Shown here one piece after another: positions 36,196-43,399 of a stretch of DNA of 64,000 bases. Source of the DNA: Clostridium_AM tanneri (GTDB lineage Bacteria > Bacillota > Clostridia > Clostridiales > Clostridiaceae); contig NZ_JARUJP010000001.1 of the NCBI RefSeq assembly GCF_033659955.1, forward strand, positions 186,001 to 250,000, in the 5' to 3' direction. Made by a program: the position numbers and the translations under genes. The notes below the pieces were generated by a model that had not been told where the DNA came from, made no database searches, and saw nothing but the letters and a program-made list of their open reading frames with translations. The number at the start of each line of letters is the position of its first letter. Position 1 is the stretch's first letter.

Positions 36196-36570
36196 CTATT
36201 CCTTTTTTGTTAACAATGCTGCAGCTATCCTTATAATACATCTTATATTGTCATCATCAATGACTCTTCTAAAATTCAACTCTGTCATTGCTTCCTTTGC
36301 AAGCTGTAGAGCCTTATCTTCTTTTATGGCATTATCCTCATTTTTATAGTTATCTTCCACATAGGTTACAGCTTTTGAAACTAATCTTAATATGCTTTTT
36401 ACGTTATCTGGTGTTCTTTCTTCCTGTCCCAGGGAGTTCAATATGCTGTGGGTTATGCCGAAATAATCTTCATTAAACTTATGCCCCTTTTCCTTTAAAA
36501 GGTATAAAAGATATCCAACTCCAACAACTAAAAGAACAACAAAAACATATTGAATAACTATATAAGTCAT
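36196..36570 (-). CDS. Small membrane-anchored protein, LLH-holin-like
   Basis: 124 residues: one N-terminal membrane segment (IQYVFVVLLVVGVGYLLYLL) and a helical, charged soluble part ending IRCIIRIAAALLTKKE. The layout (one anchor, then ED-rich helices, ALQLAKEAMTELNF) recalls the LLH family of phage holins and their chromosomal relatives. No other phage gene is nearby, so a lysis role is doubtful. GGAGGG precedes the ATG. Function unknown. Confidence 0.55.
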   Translation of the reverse strand: MTYIVIQYVFVVLLVVGVGYLLYLLKEKGHKFNEDYFGITHSILNSLGQEERTPDNVKSILRLVSKAVTYVEDNYKNEDNAIKEDKALQLAKEAMTELNFRRVIDDDNIRCIIRIAAALLTKKE

Positions 36571-36704
36571 AATTCTCCCTCCTTATATATTACTGCAAAT
36601 ACCTTGTTACTATCTTTATATGCAGAGTTTATATAAGAGGGACTACCTTTATGTCTTGCCTTTGCAAAATTTTAATATATCATTGAAAAGTAGACAGGTA
36701 TCAA

Positions 36705-37775
36705 TTATTCCACAGTAAGTGCAGCTTCCTTAACACTTAAGTCAATAAGCTCTCTGCTCCACTGGATTATCTTACTGCAAGCTTCCTCTATACTTTGAAC
36801 CTCTAAAGTTAAATCCCAATCATATTTATTATTTTCATACATTGGATCATAATATTTCACCATTAACTCCTTAATTACCCAATCATAGTTAAAAGCTTCT
36901 ACTTCACTTATATACTTATCAATATTTTTGTCACTAATATATCTTCTGAGCTTATTTAGAGCTTCTATAAGCTCAGAATTACCACTTTCAACGTAATCCT
37001 CTGTGATGTTTTTTACTCTAAAGTCTATATCACCGGTTACCCTTATATGCTTTCCCTCTACCATCTTTGAAAAAATGAAATCAGCCATAATTATTTTGCC
37101 TATTCTTTTACTTTCACCTTCCACAAAGACTAAGTTACTTTTTCTTTTCTTTAGGCTTTCATAAACAAGACTTTCAAACTGTTTTTGGCTATACTGTTCT
37201 CCAAGTCCTACACTACCTAAGAGAGAACCTCTGTGATTTGCGCAACCTTCTAAATCTAAGGTATCATACCCTTGTTCTGATAAGGTTTTTAACATCTTAG
37301 TTTTTCCCATACCTGTATTACCATGAATTACTACAAACCTTATCTCTTCCATTACCTCTGGCAACTTCTTGTTTATATAGGATCTATATCCCTTATATCC
37401 ACCCTCTAACTTATAAACCCTTAACCCTAATGCAGTTAAAAGAGAAACTATAGATCCACTTCTCATACCACCTCTTGCACAAAAGAATACTAATGATTTA
37501 TATTTCTTGTGAAGTTCATTTATTTTTTCATATATTGCAGGCAGCTTCTTTGCAACTGCCTCTACTCCCATTTTTTTAGCCTTTTCAACACTTTCCTGCA
37601 CATAAGTAGTGCCTATACTCTTTCTCTCTTCATCATCAAAGAGAGGTATATTAATTGCTCCAGGTATAGTGGAATTCGTAAATTCTTCTGGGCTTCTTAC
37701 ATCAATTAAAACACAATTACCATCATTCTTATCTTCATCAATTTGAGAATACTCTATAGTTTTCATTAAAAGCAT
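36705..37775 (-). CDS. mnmH: tRNA 2-selenouridine synthase MnmH (SelU/YbbB)
   Basis: Converts 2-thiouridine in the wobble position of some tRNAs to 2-selenouridine by way of a geranylated intermediate. 356 residues. The N-terminal rhodanese domain (LIDVRSPEEFTNSTIPGAINIPL) has its active cysteine in FFCARGGMRSGS. The P-loop domain begins with HGNTGMGKT. The ATG at 37775 has AGGT seven bases upstream. No selD is in the window; the selenium donor must come from elsewhere. Expressed from its own promoter, with a terminator-like hairpin in the leader. Confidence 0.9.
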   Translation of the reverse strand: MLLMKTIEYSQIDEDKNDGNCVLIDVRSPEEFTNSTIPGAINIPLFDDEERKSIGTTYVQESVEKAKKMGVEAVAKKLPAIYEKINELHKKYKSLVFFCARGGMRSGSIVSLLTALGLRVYKLEGGYKGYRSYINKKLPEVMEEIRFVVIHGNTGMGKTKMLKTLSEQGYDTLDLEGCANHRGSLLGSVGLGEQYSQKQFESLVYESLKKRKSNLVFVEGESKRIGKIIMADFIFSKMVEGKHIRVTGDIDFRVKNITEDYVESGNSELIEALNKLRRYISDKNIDKYISEVEAFNYDWVIKELMVKYYDPMYENNKYDWDLTLEVQSIEEACSKIIQWSRELIDLSVKEAALTVE

Positions 37776-37885
37776 ACTATTTACCTACCATTCTATTTTT
37801 TATATATAAACATTTACTTATAACTAATACGTAATCTAATTATTTATTATCTAAAACTTATTCACCCTACAGCAACTATAACACA

Positions 37886-37918
37886 TCAAAAAACACCCTC
37901 CTCTGCTGAAAGGTGTTT
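37886..37918 (-). terminator. Terminator-like hairpin in the mnmH leader
   Basis: Minus-strand AAACACC/GGTGTTT stem, 14-base loop, then six T. It lies about 20 bases after the predicted start of the mnmH transcript and 110 bases before the gene, so it looks like an attenuator rather than the end of a neighbouring gene. Confidence 0.6.
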
Positions 37919-37944
37919 ATGAAGGTAAATTAAAGTCTATAACT

Positions 37945-37973
37945 ATTATATTAGTAATATATTTATTATGCAA
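37945..37973 (-). promoter_or_regulatory. Sigma-A promoter of mnmH
   Basis: Minus strand TTGCAT (37968-37973), 17 bases, TATAAT (37945-37950). The only good promoter in the 346-base gap 37776-38121. Confidence 0.7.
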
Positions 37974-38068
37974 ATTTTATTTATTGTAAAAAAATCTAAA
38001 TCTATGAACAAAATTATGGTGAATAAAATCATGCTTTTTTTACTCGGCCAGTTAGTAAGATAATTGCA

Positions 38069-38100
38069 AAAAATACTTTCTATTTCTAGAAAGTATTTTT
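38069..38100. terminator. Terminator of the amino acid permease
   Basis: TACTTTCTA/TAGAAAGTA core extended by A/T pairs, 4-base loop. T runs follow on either strand. Just past the permease stop. Confidence 0.88.
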
Positions 38101-38121
38101 TGGCTAGTAACAAATCTATAT

Positions 38122-39474
38122 TTAGGCATCTAATGAGATTTTTTCGTTAACTTGAGATTTCTTAATATGTGCATAAATAGGCAATCCTATTAAAGTAAGT
38201 CCTATTCCAAACAATGCATTCATTGTTCCTGTTAATAAAGTACTTATAACAACATATAACGCTCCAACTAAACCTATTAAAGGAACTATTGGATATAGTG
38301 GAACCTTATATGAGTTTTCTGTTATTAAATGTTTGAATTTTTTTCTTAATACAAATACTCCAGCTATACCAAGAATAAAGAATAACCACATAGCAAAAGT
38401 AGCCAAGTTAGTTAAAGCTTCGAAAGAACCAGATAAAGCATATGCAGCCGCAAGTACACTTTGGAATATAACTGCATTTGCAGGTGTAGCTGACTTTTCA
38501 CTTAACTTGCCAAAGAAACCTTTAAATACAAATAAATTATCTGCAGCCATAGCATAAGGCATTCTTCCACCAGTCATTATAAATGCACTTAAGCATCCAG
38601 TAATAGATATTAAAATCCCAGCTGCAATAAGTTTTGCACCTATTGGTCCAAATAATATAACAGAAGCATCTGTAGCTGCTTTTTGTGATGCAGCAACTTG
38701 TTCTACTGGCATTGTGTTTATTATAGCTAGGTTAACACCTAGATATGCTATAGTAATAATCGTTAATCCAAGTATTATTGCTTTAGGTAAGTCTTTAGCA
38801 GGGTTTTTCATTTCTCCTGCCATATTCGCTACAGCAATCCATCCCTCGTAAGCGAATAAAACTCCAAGTAATGCAGCTCCAAATCCTGCTCCAGTACTAG
38901 CTGATGTTGTAAGTGGAGTAAAGTCATGAACCTTTCCCATTGCAAGACCAGCAATAATAATGACACCTATTGGTACTAGTTTTCCTATTGTAAATAAAGA
39001 TGCAAATTTAGCACTAAATTTTGCTGAAATAAGGTTTACAGCAGTTAAAAAGGCAATTATCCCTACTGCAACAATTTTTTGTCCTGTTGGTGATATATCA
39101 ATAAAACTTGTGCATTGTGTTGCAAAAACTACTGCTAATGCAGCACTCATTCCTGGATAATAAATAACAGTTTGCATCCATCCAAGTAAAAACGCCCATT
39201 TTTCTCCATATAGGTCCTTTAAATAAGCAAATAGTCCACCGGCCTTTGGTATAGCTGAGCCTATTTCTGCGATAGTAAGTGCCCCTGTTACAGTTATTAT
39301 ACATCCAACTACCCAAGCAAGTATTCCAAGACCTGGCGCTCCTGCATTCTTAAAAACTGCTGATGGCTTGAAAAAAACTCCACTACCTATAACTATACCA
39401 ACTACAAGCAATGTAGCTTGCATCATATTGATATCCCTTTTTAGAGCAGTTGTGTTTTCTTTTGATTTTTCCAT
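38122..39474 (-). CDS. APC-family amino acid permease (LAT/SteT-like)
   Basis: 450 residues with about 12 hydrophobic segments. The APC signature GIVIGSGVFFKPSAVFKNAGAPGLGILAWVVG is near the N-terminus, then IGSAIPKAGGLFAYLKDLYG and FAYEGWIAVANMAGEMKNPAKDLPKAI. It resembles the SteT/LAT branch that exchanges neutral amino acids. GGGGGAG precedes the ATG. Expression should depend on sigma-54: a perfect -24/-12 promoter lies 64 bases upstream, and an adjacent gene codes for a sigma-54 activator. Confidence 0.88.
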   Translation of the reverse strand: MEKSKENTTALKRDINMMQATLLVVGIVIGSGVFFKPSAVFKNAGAPGLGILAWVVGCIITVTGALTIAEIGSAIPKAGGLFAYLKDLYGEKWAFLLGWMQTVIYYPGMSAALAVVFATQCTSFIDISPTGQKIVAVGIIAFLTAVNLISAKFSAKFASLFTIGKLVPIGVIIIAGLAMGKVHDFTPLTTSASTGAGFGAALLGVLFAYEGWIAVANMAGEMKNPAKDLPKAIILGLTIITIAYLGVNLAIINTMPVEQVAASQKAATDASVILFGPIGAKLIAAGILISITGCLSAFIMTGGRMPYAMAADNLFVFKGFFGKLSEKSATPANAVIFQSVLAAAYALSGSFEALTNLATFAMWLFFILGIAGVFVLRKKFKHLITENSYKVPLYPIVPLIGLVGALYVVISTLLTGTMNALFGIGLTLIGLPIYAHIKKSQVNEKISLDA

Positions 39475-39537
39475 TGTAGTCTCCCCCTTGTTTATATTTT
39501 TTTATTTGTTTTATTTGTGTTTTCACTATATTATAAT

Positions 39538-39553
39538 AGCAATTTCCGTGCCA
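39538..39553 (-). promoter_or_regulatory. Sigma-54 (-24/-12) promoter of the permease
   Basis: Minus strand TGGCACGGAAATTGCT fits the known consensus TGGCACRNNNNTTGCW at every fixed position. The start would be near 39527, about 50 bases before the permease ATG. A repeated TTTCACTATA flanks it on both sides (39521-39530 and 39560-39569). Confidence 0.88.
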
Positions 39554-39634
39554 CTACTCTTTCACTATAAATAAAACTTTAGAATATAGATTTTACCTAT
39601 TGTTTTGATGGCTATGTATTTTTTTGCATAAATA

Positions 39635-39679
39635 AAAGTGAATTTTTTTTCACTTTTACCGTGAAAAAAAATTCACTTT
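39635..39679. promoter_or_regulatory. 19-bp perfect inverted repeat, candidate enhancer site
   Basis: AAAGTGAATTTTTTTTCAC, 7 bases, then its exact complement. It lies about 85-125 bases upstream of the sigma-54 promoter, the usual place for enhancer-binding-protein sites. It also lies 24 bases past the stop of the activator gene and could serve as its terminator; both roles are possible. Confidence 0.6.
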
Positions 39680-39703
39680 ATAATAATCTTAAATAATGAA
39701 ACT

Positions 39704-41065
39704 TTACTTTATGTCGTACTCAGCAATCTTATTAAATAATTGTCTTTTGCTTATTTGAAGGCATTCTGCTGCTTTTGATATATTTCCCTCACATTTATCT
39801 AAAATCTTAACAATATAATCTTTCTCAATATCTTTTCTAAAGTCTCTTAAGGATACTACATCCTCCACTTTGCTAACATCACTTATAGTAGTTTTTTTCC
39901 TTTGGGGCAAGTCCTCAAACCTTATAACACCATTTTCAGATAAGACAACTAATCTCTCAATTATATTTCTCAGTTCTCTTATATTCCCAGGATAGTTGTA
40001 TGACAGTAAAAATTCTATAACATCCTTTTCTACCTTAACTATCTTTTTCTTTTGTTCTTTCTCACACTTTCTTAAGAAAAATTCTATAAGCATATTTAAA
40101 TCTTCTTTTCTCTCTCTTAGAGGAGGTACTTCTAATATTATGGTGTTAATTCTATAAAATAAATCCTCCCTAAAAACGCCTTCTATAATTGCATTTTCTA
40201 GGTCTTTATTGGTAGCAGAGATAAGTCTTATATCTACATTTATGCTTTTATTACTTCCAAGCATCTCAATAGTTCTAGACTCTAAAACCCTTAAAAGTTT
40301 TATTTGCACATTTACAGGCATTTCTCCAATCTCATCTAAGAATAATGTTCCTCCGTTAGCCTGCTGAAATCTTCCTATTCTTCTTTCAAGTGCACCAGTA
40401 AAGGACCCCTTCTCGTGTCCAAAAAGTTCTGATTCTAACAAATTTTCTGATAAGGCTTGGCAGTTTACAGCAACAAAATGTTGTTGTCTTCTTTCACTTA
40501 TTTCATGAACATATCTGGCTAAAACCTCTTTTCCTACACCTGATTCACCAGTAATAAGTATATTCACATTGCTTTGTGCTGCCTTTCTTACTATATTTAG
40601 TACATCTTTGTATTTTTCATTGTAAGTTTGCAAAATATAACTTGTACTATTTTGCTGGTTTCTTAAAAATTCATTCTCATATTTTAACTTCCAGAACTTC
40701 TTGATTTTTTCAATCTCCATTAATAACTCTTCCGCACCATTATCTCTAACAAAGTAGCTGAAGGCTCCTTTTTTCATTGCTTGCACCGCTGTCTCAATGG
40801 AGCCGTAACTTGTTAAGATTATTACTTCTATATTAGAAAAATCCTTTTTTATCTTTTCAGTAAGTTCAATTCCATTCATTTCTGGCATTCTTAGTCCTGT
40901 AATTACCAAATTGTAACTTTCCTGTTTAAGCTTTCTCACAGCTTCTATTCCTGATAGGACTATTTCTGAATTATAATTTTTTTCATCTAATAACTTTTTC
41001 ATTGAATTTAGATAGTCCACTTCATCATCTACAATTAATATCTTAAAATTGTCCTTAAAGTTCAA
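39704..41065 (-). CDS. Sigma-54-dependent activator (NtrC type) with degenerate receiver
   Basis: 453 residues: receiver-like domain (about 8-120), AAA+ domain (about 145-385) with Walker A GESGVGKE, the sigma-54 loop GSFTGA, Walker B GGTLFLDEIGE and the arginine-rich LFYRINTIILEVPPLRER, then a Fis-type helix-turn-helix (NISKAAECLQISKRQLFNKI). The receiver keeps the acid pair (Asp13/Asp14) but the phospho-acceptor position is Gly57 (LVITGLRMPEMNG), and the conserved Lys is replaced by Arg107 (YFVRD instead of the usual K-P). It should therefore not be activated by normal phosphorylation. TTG start at 41065 with AGGAGGAG. No kinase gene adjacent. Likely target: the sigma-54 permease next door. 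Confidence 0.9.
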   Translation of the reverse strand: MNFKDNFKILIVDDEVDYLNSMKKLLDEKNYNSEIVLSGIEAVRKLKQESYNLVITGLRMPEMNGIELTEKIKKDFSNIEVIILTSYGSIETAVQAMKKGAFSYFVRDNGAEELLMEIEKIKKFWKLKYENEFLRNQQNSTSYILQTYNEKYKDVLNIVRKAAQSNVNILITGESGVGKEVLARYVHEISERRQQHFVAVNCQALSENLLESELFGHEKGSFTGALERRIGRFQQANGGTLFLDEIGEMPVNVQIKLLRVLESRTIEMLGSNKSINVDIRLISATNKDLENAIIEGVFREDLFYRINTIILEVPPLRERKEDLNMLIEFFLRKCEKEQKKKIVKVEKDVIEFLLSYNYPGNIRELRNIIERLVVLSENGVIRFEDLPQRKKTTISDVSKVEDVVSLRDFRKDIEKDYIVKILDKCEGNISKAAECLQISKRQLFNKIAEYDIK

Positions 41066-41268
41066 AGTATCTCCTCCTGTTTATGTAGCTAATCAATTAG
41101 TTTTTATACTTAATTATGACACATTTATTAGAATATTTCATTTATTTTTTAAAATAAAGCCCAACTTATTTTAAAATTATATCTACATAAGATTATATTA
41201 CAGTCCTGCAACAACATATCATATAATACAACTTATAACTGAATAACCTAATTCAATAAATAAACATA

Positions 41269-41310
41269 AAAAAGCCACTTTCAATGAGTATCTTTTGAAA
41301 GTGGCTTTTT
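41269..41310 (-). terminator. Terminator of htpG
   Basis: 16-bp stem AAAAAGCCACTTTCAA/TTGAAAGTGGCTTTTT with a 10-base loop; T run on the minus strand. Confidence 0.93.
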
Positions 41311-41312
41311 CT

Positions 41313-43184
41313 CTATTTCATTATCTTACATATATTGTTTGTAAACTCTAATGGATCATTTATTGGTAATCCTTCAATAAGTAACGCTTGATTATACAAT
41401 AAATCTGTATATAAATTTAACTTATCCTTATCATTTTCATAAGCTTCCTTTAAGGATTCAAATACGTCATGATTTACATTTATTTCCAAAACTTTATCTG
41501 CCTTTATATTTTGGTTATTAGGCATTGAGTTTAGTACCTTTTCCATTTCAATTGTAAGTTCACCATCGTTTGATAAACATACCGGATGATTTTTCAATCT
41601 TTTTGATGCTCTAACATCTTTTACTTTACCTGATAAAATACTCTTCATACTTTCAAAGAGCTCTTTGCTCTCTTTGTTATCTGCATTTTCCTTTTCTTCT
41701 ACTTCTATACCTAAATCAGAACTAGATACAGATTTAAATTCCTTATCTTTATACTTCATTATCATTCGTACAGCAAACTCGTCTACATCATCAGTAAAGT
41801 ATAAAATTTCATATCCTTTGTCTAATACAAGTTCTGTTTGAGGCATTTTCTCTATTCTTTCATTTGACTCTCCTGAAGCATAATAAATATACTTTTGTTC
41901 TTCTGGCATTCTAGAAACATATTCTTCTAAGGTAACCATCTTTTTCTCCTTTGATGAATAGAACATCAATAGATCTTGTAAGATATCCTTGTTACTGCCA
42001 AAGTCACTATATATACCATACTTTAATTGTCTTCCAAAGGATTTATAGAACTCCTCATACTTATCTCTTTCATTTTTCAATAGATTTTCTAATTCATTTT
42101 TTATCTTAGTTTTTATGTTTTTAGCAATAAGTTTTAACTGCCTGTCATGCTGCAGCATCTCTCTAGATATGTTAAGAGATAAGTCTTCTGAGTCTACTAT
42201 TCCTTTTACAAACCCGAAATAGTCAGGCAGCAAGTCAGAGCACTTGTTCATTATTAAAACACCATTTGAATATAACTCCAATCCTTTTTCATACTCTTTA
42301 GTATAGAAATCGTATGGCATTTTTTCTGGAATAAATAGGATTGCGTTATAACTTACTGCTCCATCTACACTAATATGAATATGCTTTACTGGATTATCAA
42401 AGCCGTAGTGCTTTTCTGAGTAGAAATTGTTATAATCCTCCTCTGTGAGCTCATTCTTATTCTTTCTCCATATAGGAACCATACTGTTTACAGTCTGTTC
42501 CTCTGTGTATTCCTCATACTCTTTTTCACTGCCTTCTTTAAGCCTACTTCTAGTAACATCCATTTTTATAGGATATCTAATAAAGTCAGAGTATTTCTTT
42601 ATAATTGATTTTAGTCTATATTCTTCTAGATATTCATCAAAATTTTCATCTTCTGTATTTTCTTTTATTTTAAGTATAATATCTGTGCCAAAGGAGTTTC
42701 TTTCACAAGATTCTATAGTATAGCCCTCTACTCCTTTAGATTCCCATTTGTATGCTTCATCGTTTCCGAAGGCTCTGCTTATAACAGTAACAGTGTCAGC
42801 TACCATAAAGGCAGAATAGAATCCTACACCGAACTGTCCAATTATATCATATCCATCTTTTAATTCATTTTCTTTTTTAAATTTTAAAGACCCACTTTTT
42901 GCTATAACCCCTAGGTGGTCGTCTAATTCCTCTTTTGTCATGCCAATACCGGTGTCTGAAATCTTTAATATTCTATTTTCCTTATCACAGCTCACCCTAA
43001 TATAATAGTTATCTTTATCAAAGCTCAAGGAGTCATCTGTTAATGCTTTATAGTAAACCTTGTCAATTGCATCACTGGCATTAGAAATGAGCTCTCTTAG
43101 AAAAATTTCCCTATGGGTATAGATTGAATTAATCATAAGATCCAGCAGTCTTTTAGATTCTGCCTTAAACTGTTTTGTTTCCAA
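41313..43184 (-). CDS. htpG: Hsp90-family chaperone HtpG
   Basis: ATP-dependent chaperone of 623 residues. N-terminal GHKL ATPase: ETKQFKAESKRLLDLMINSIYTHREIFLRELISNASDAID, ISDTGIGMTKEEL and IGQFGVGFYSAFMVAD. Middle domain: GVVDSEDLSLNISREMLQ-type stretch. Then the C-terminal dimer domain. The start is TTG at 43184, with GGGAGGAG upstream, which gives the normal family N-terminus. The 25-residue longer frame would run through the CIRCE operator. HrcA-controlled by that element. Confidence 0.95.
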   Translation of the reverse strand: METKQFKAESKRLLDLMINSIYTHREIFLRELISNASDAIDKVYYKALTDDSLSFDKDNYYIRVSCDKENRILKISDTGIGMTKEELDDHLGVIAKSGSLKFKKENELKDGYDIIGQFGVGFYSAFMVADTVTVISRAFGNDEAYKWESKGVEGYTIESCERNSFGTDIILKIKENTEDENFDEYLEEYRLKSIIKKYSDFIRYPIKMDVTRSRLKEGSEKEYEEYTEEQTVNSMVPIWRKNKNELTEEDYNNFYSEKHYGFDNPVKHIHISVDGAVSYNAILFIPEKMPYDFYTKEYEKGLELYSNGVLIMNKCSDLLPDYFGFVKGIVDSEDLSLNISREMLQHDRQLKLIAKNIKTKIKNELENLLKNERDKYEEFYKSFGRQLKYGIYSDFGSNKDILQDLLMFYSSKEKKMVTLEEYVSRMPEEQKYIYYASGESNERIEKMPQTELVLDKGYEILYFTDDVDEFAVRMIMKYKDKEFKSVSSSDLGIEVEEKENADNKESKELFESMKSILSGKVKDVRASKRLKNHPVCLSNDGELTIEMEKVLNSMPNNQNIKADKVLEINVNHDVFESLKEAYENDKDKLNLYTDLLYNQALLIEGLPINDPLEFTNNICKIMK

Positions 43185-43210
43185 GTAAATCTCTCCTCCC
43201 ATGATAATTA

Positions 43211-43237
43211 TTAGCACTGTCTTCTCTTGAGTGCTAA
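43211..43237. promoter_or_regulatory. CIRCE operator (HrcA) of htpG
   Basis: TTAGCACTG, 9 bases, GAGTGCTAA: 17 of 18 bases of the known CIRCE inverted repeat (TTAGCACTC-N9-GAGTGCTAA). Located between the promoter -10 and the htpG ribosome site. Confidence 0.95.
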
Positions 43238-43249
43238 GTTCTATTTTTT

Positions 43250-43278
43250 TATATAACATATTTTCAAATTTATGTCAA
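43250..43278 (-). promoter_or_regulatory. Sigma-A promoter of htpG
   Basis: Minus strand TTGACA (43273-43278), 17 bases, TATATA (43250-43255), directly upstream of CIRCE. Confidence 0.85.
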
Positions 43279-43315
43279 CAGCTTTTACTATTTGTCTCTA
43301 CCTTTAAAATACATC

Positions 43316-43347
43316 AAAAAGACCTAGAACTGTTACTTTTCTAGGTC
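43316..43347 (-). terminator. Terminator of the chemoreceptor gene
   Basis: GACCTAGAA/TTCTAGGTC stem followed by TTTTTG on the minus strand. Confidence 0.9.
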
Positions 43348-43399
43348 AAAATAAACTTTAATAATTATAATAATTTTTCTTACTTAATTTACTATTGAA

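Noticed and set aside
39611..39630. Second sigma-54-like motif (TGGC...TTGC, plus strand)
   Set aside because: The spacing between the GG and GC elements is four bases too long for a -24/-12 promoter.
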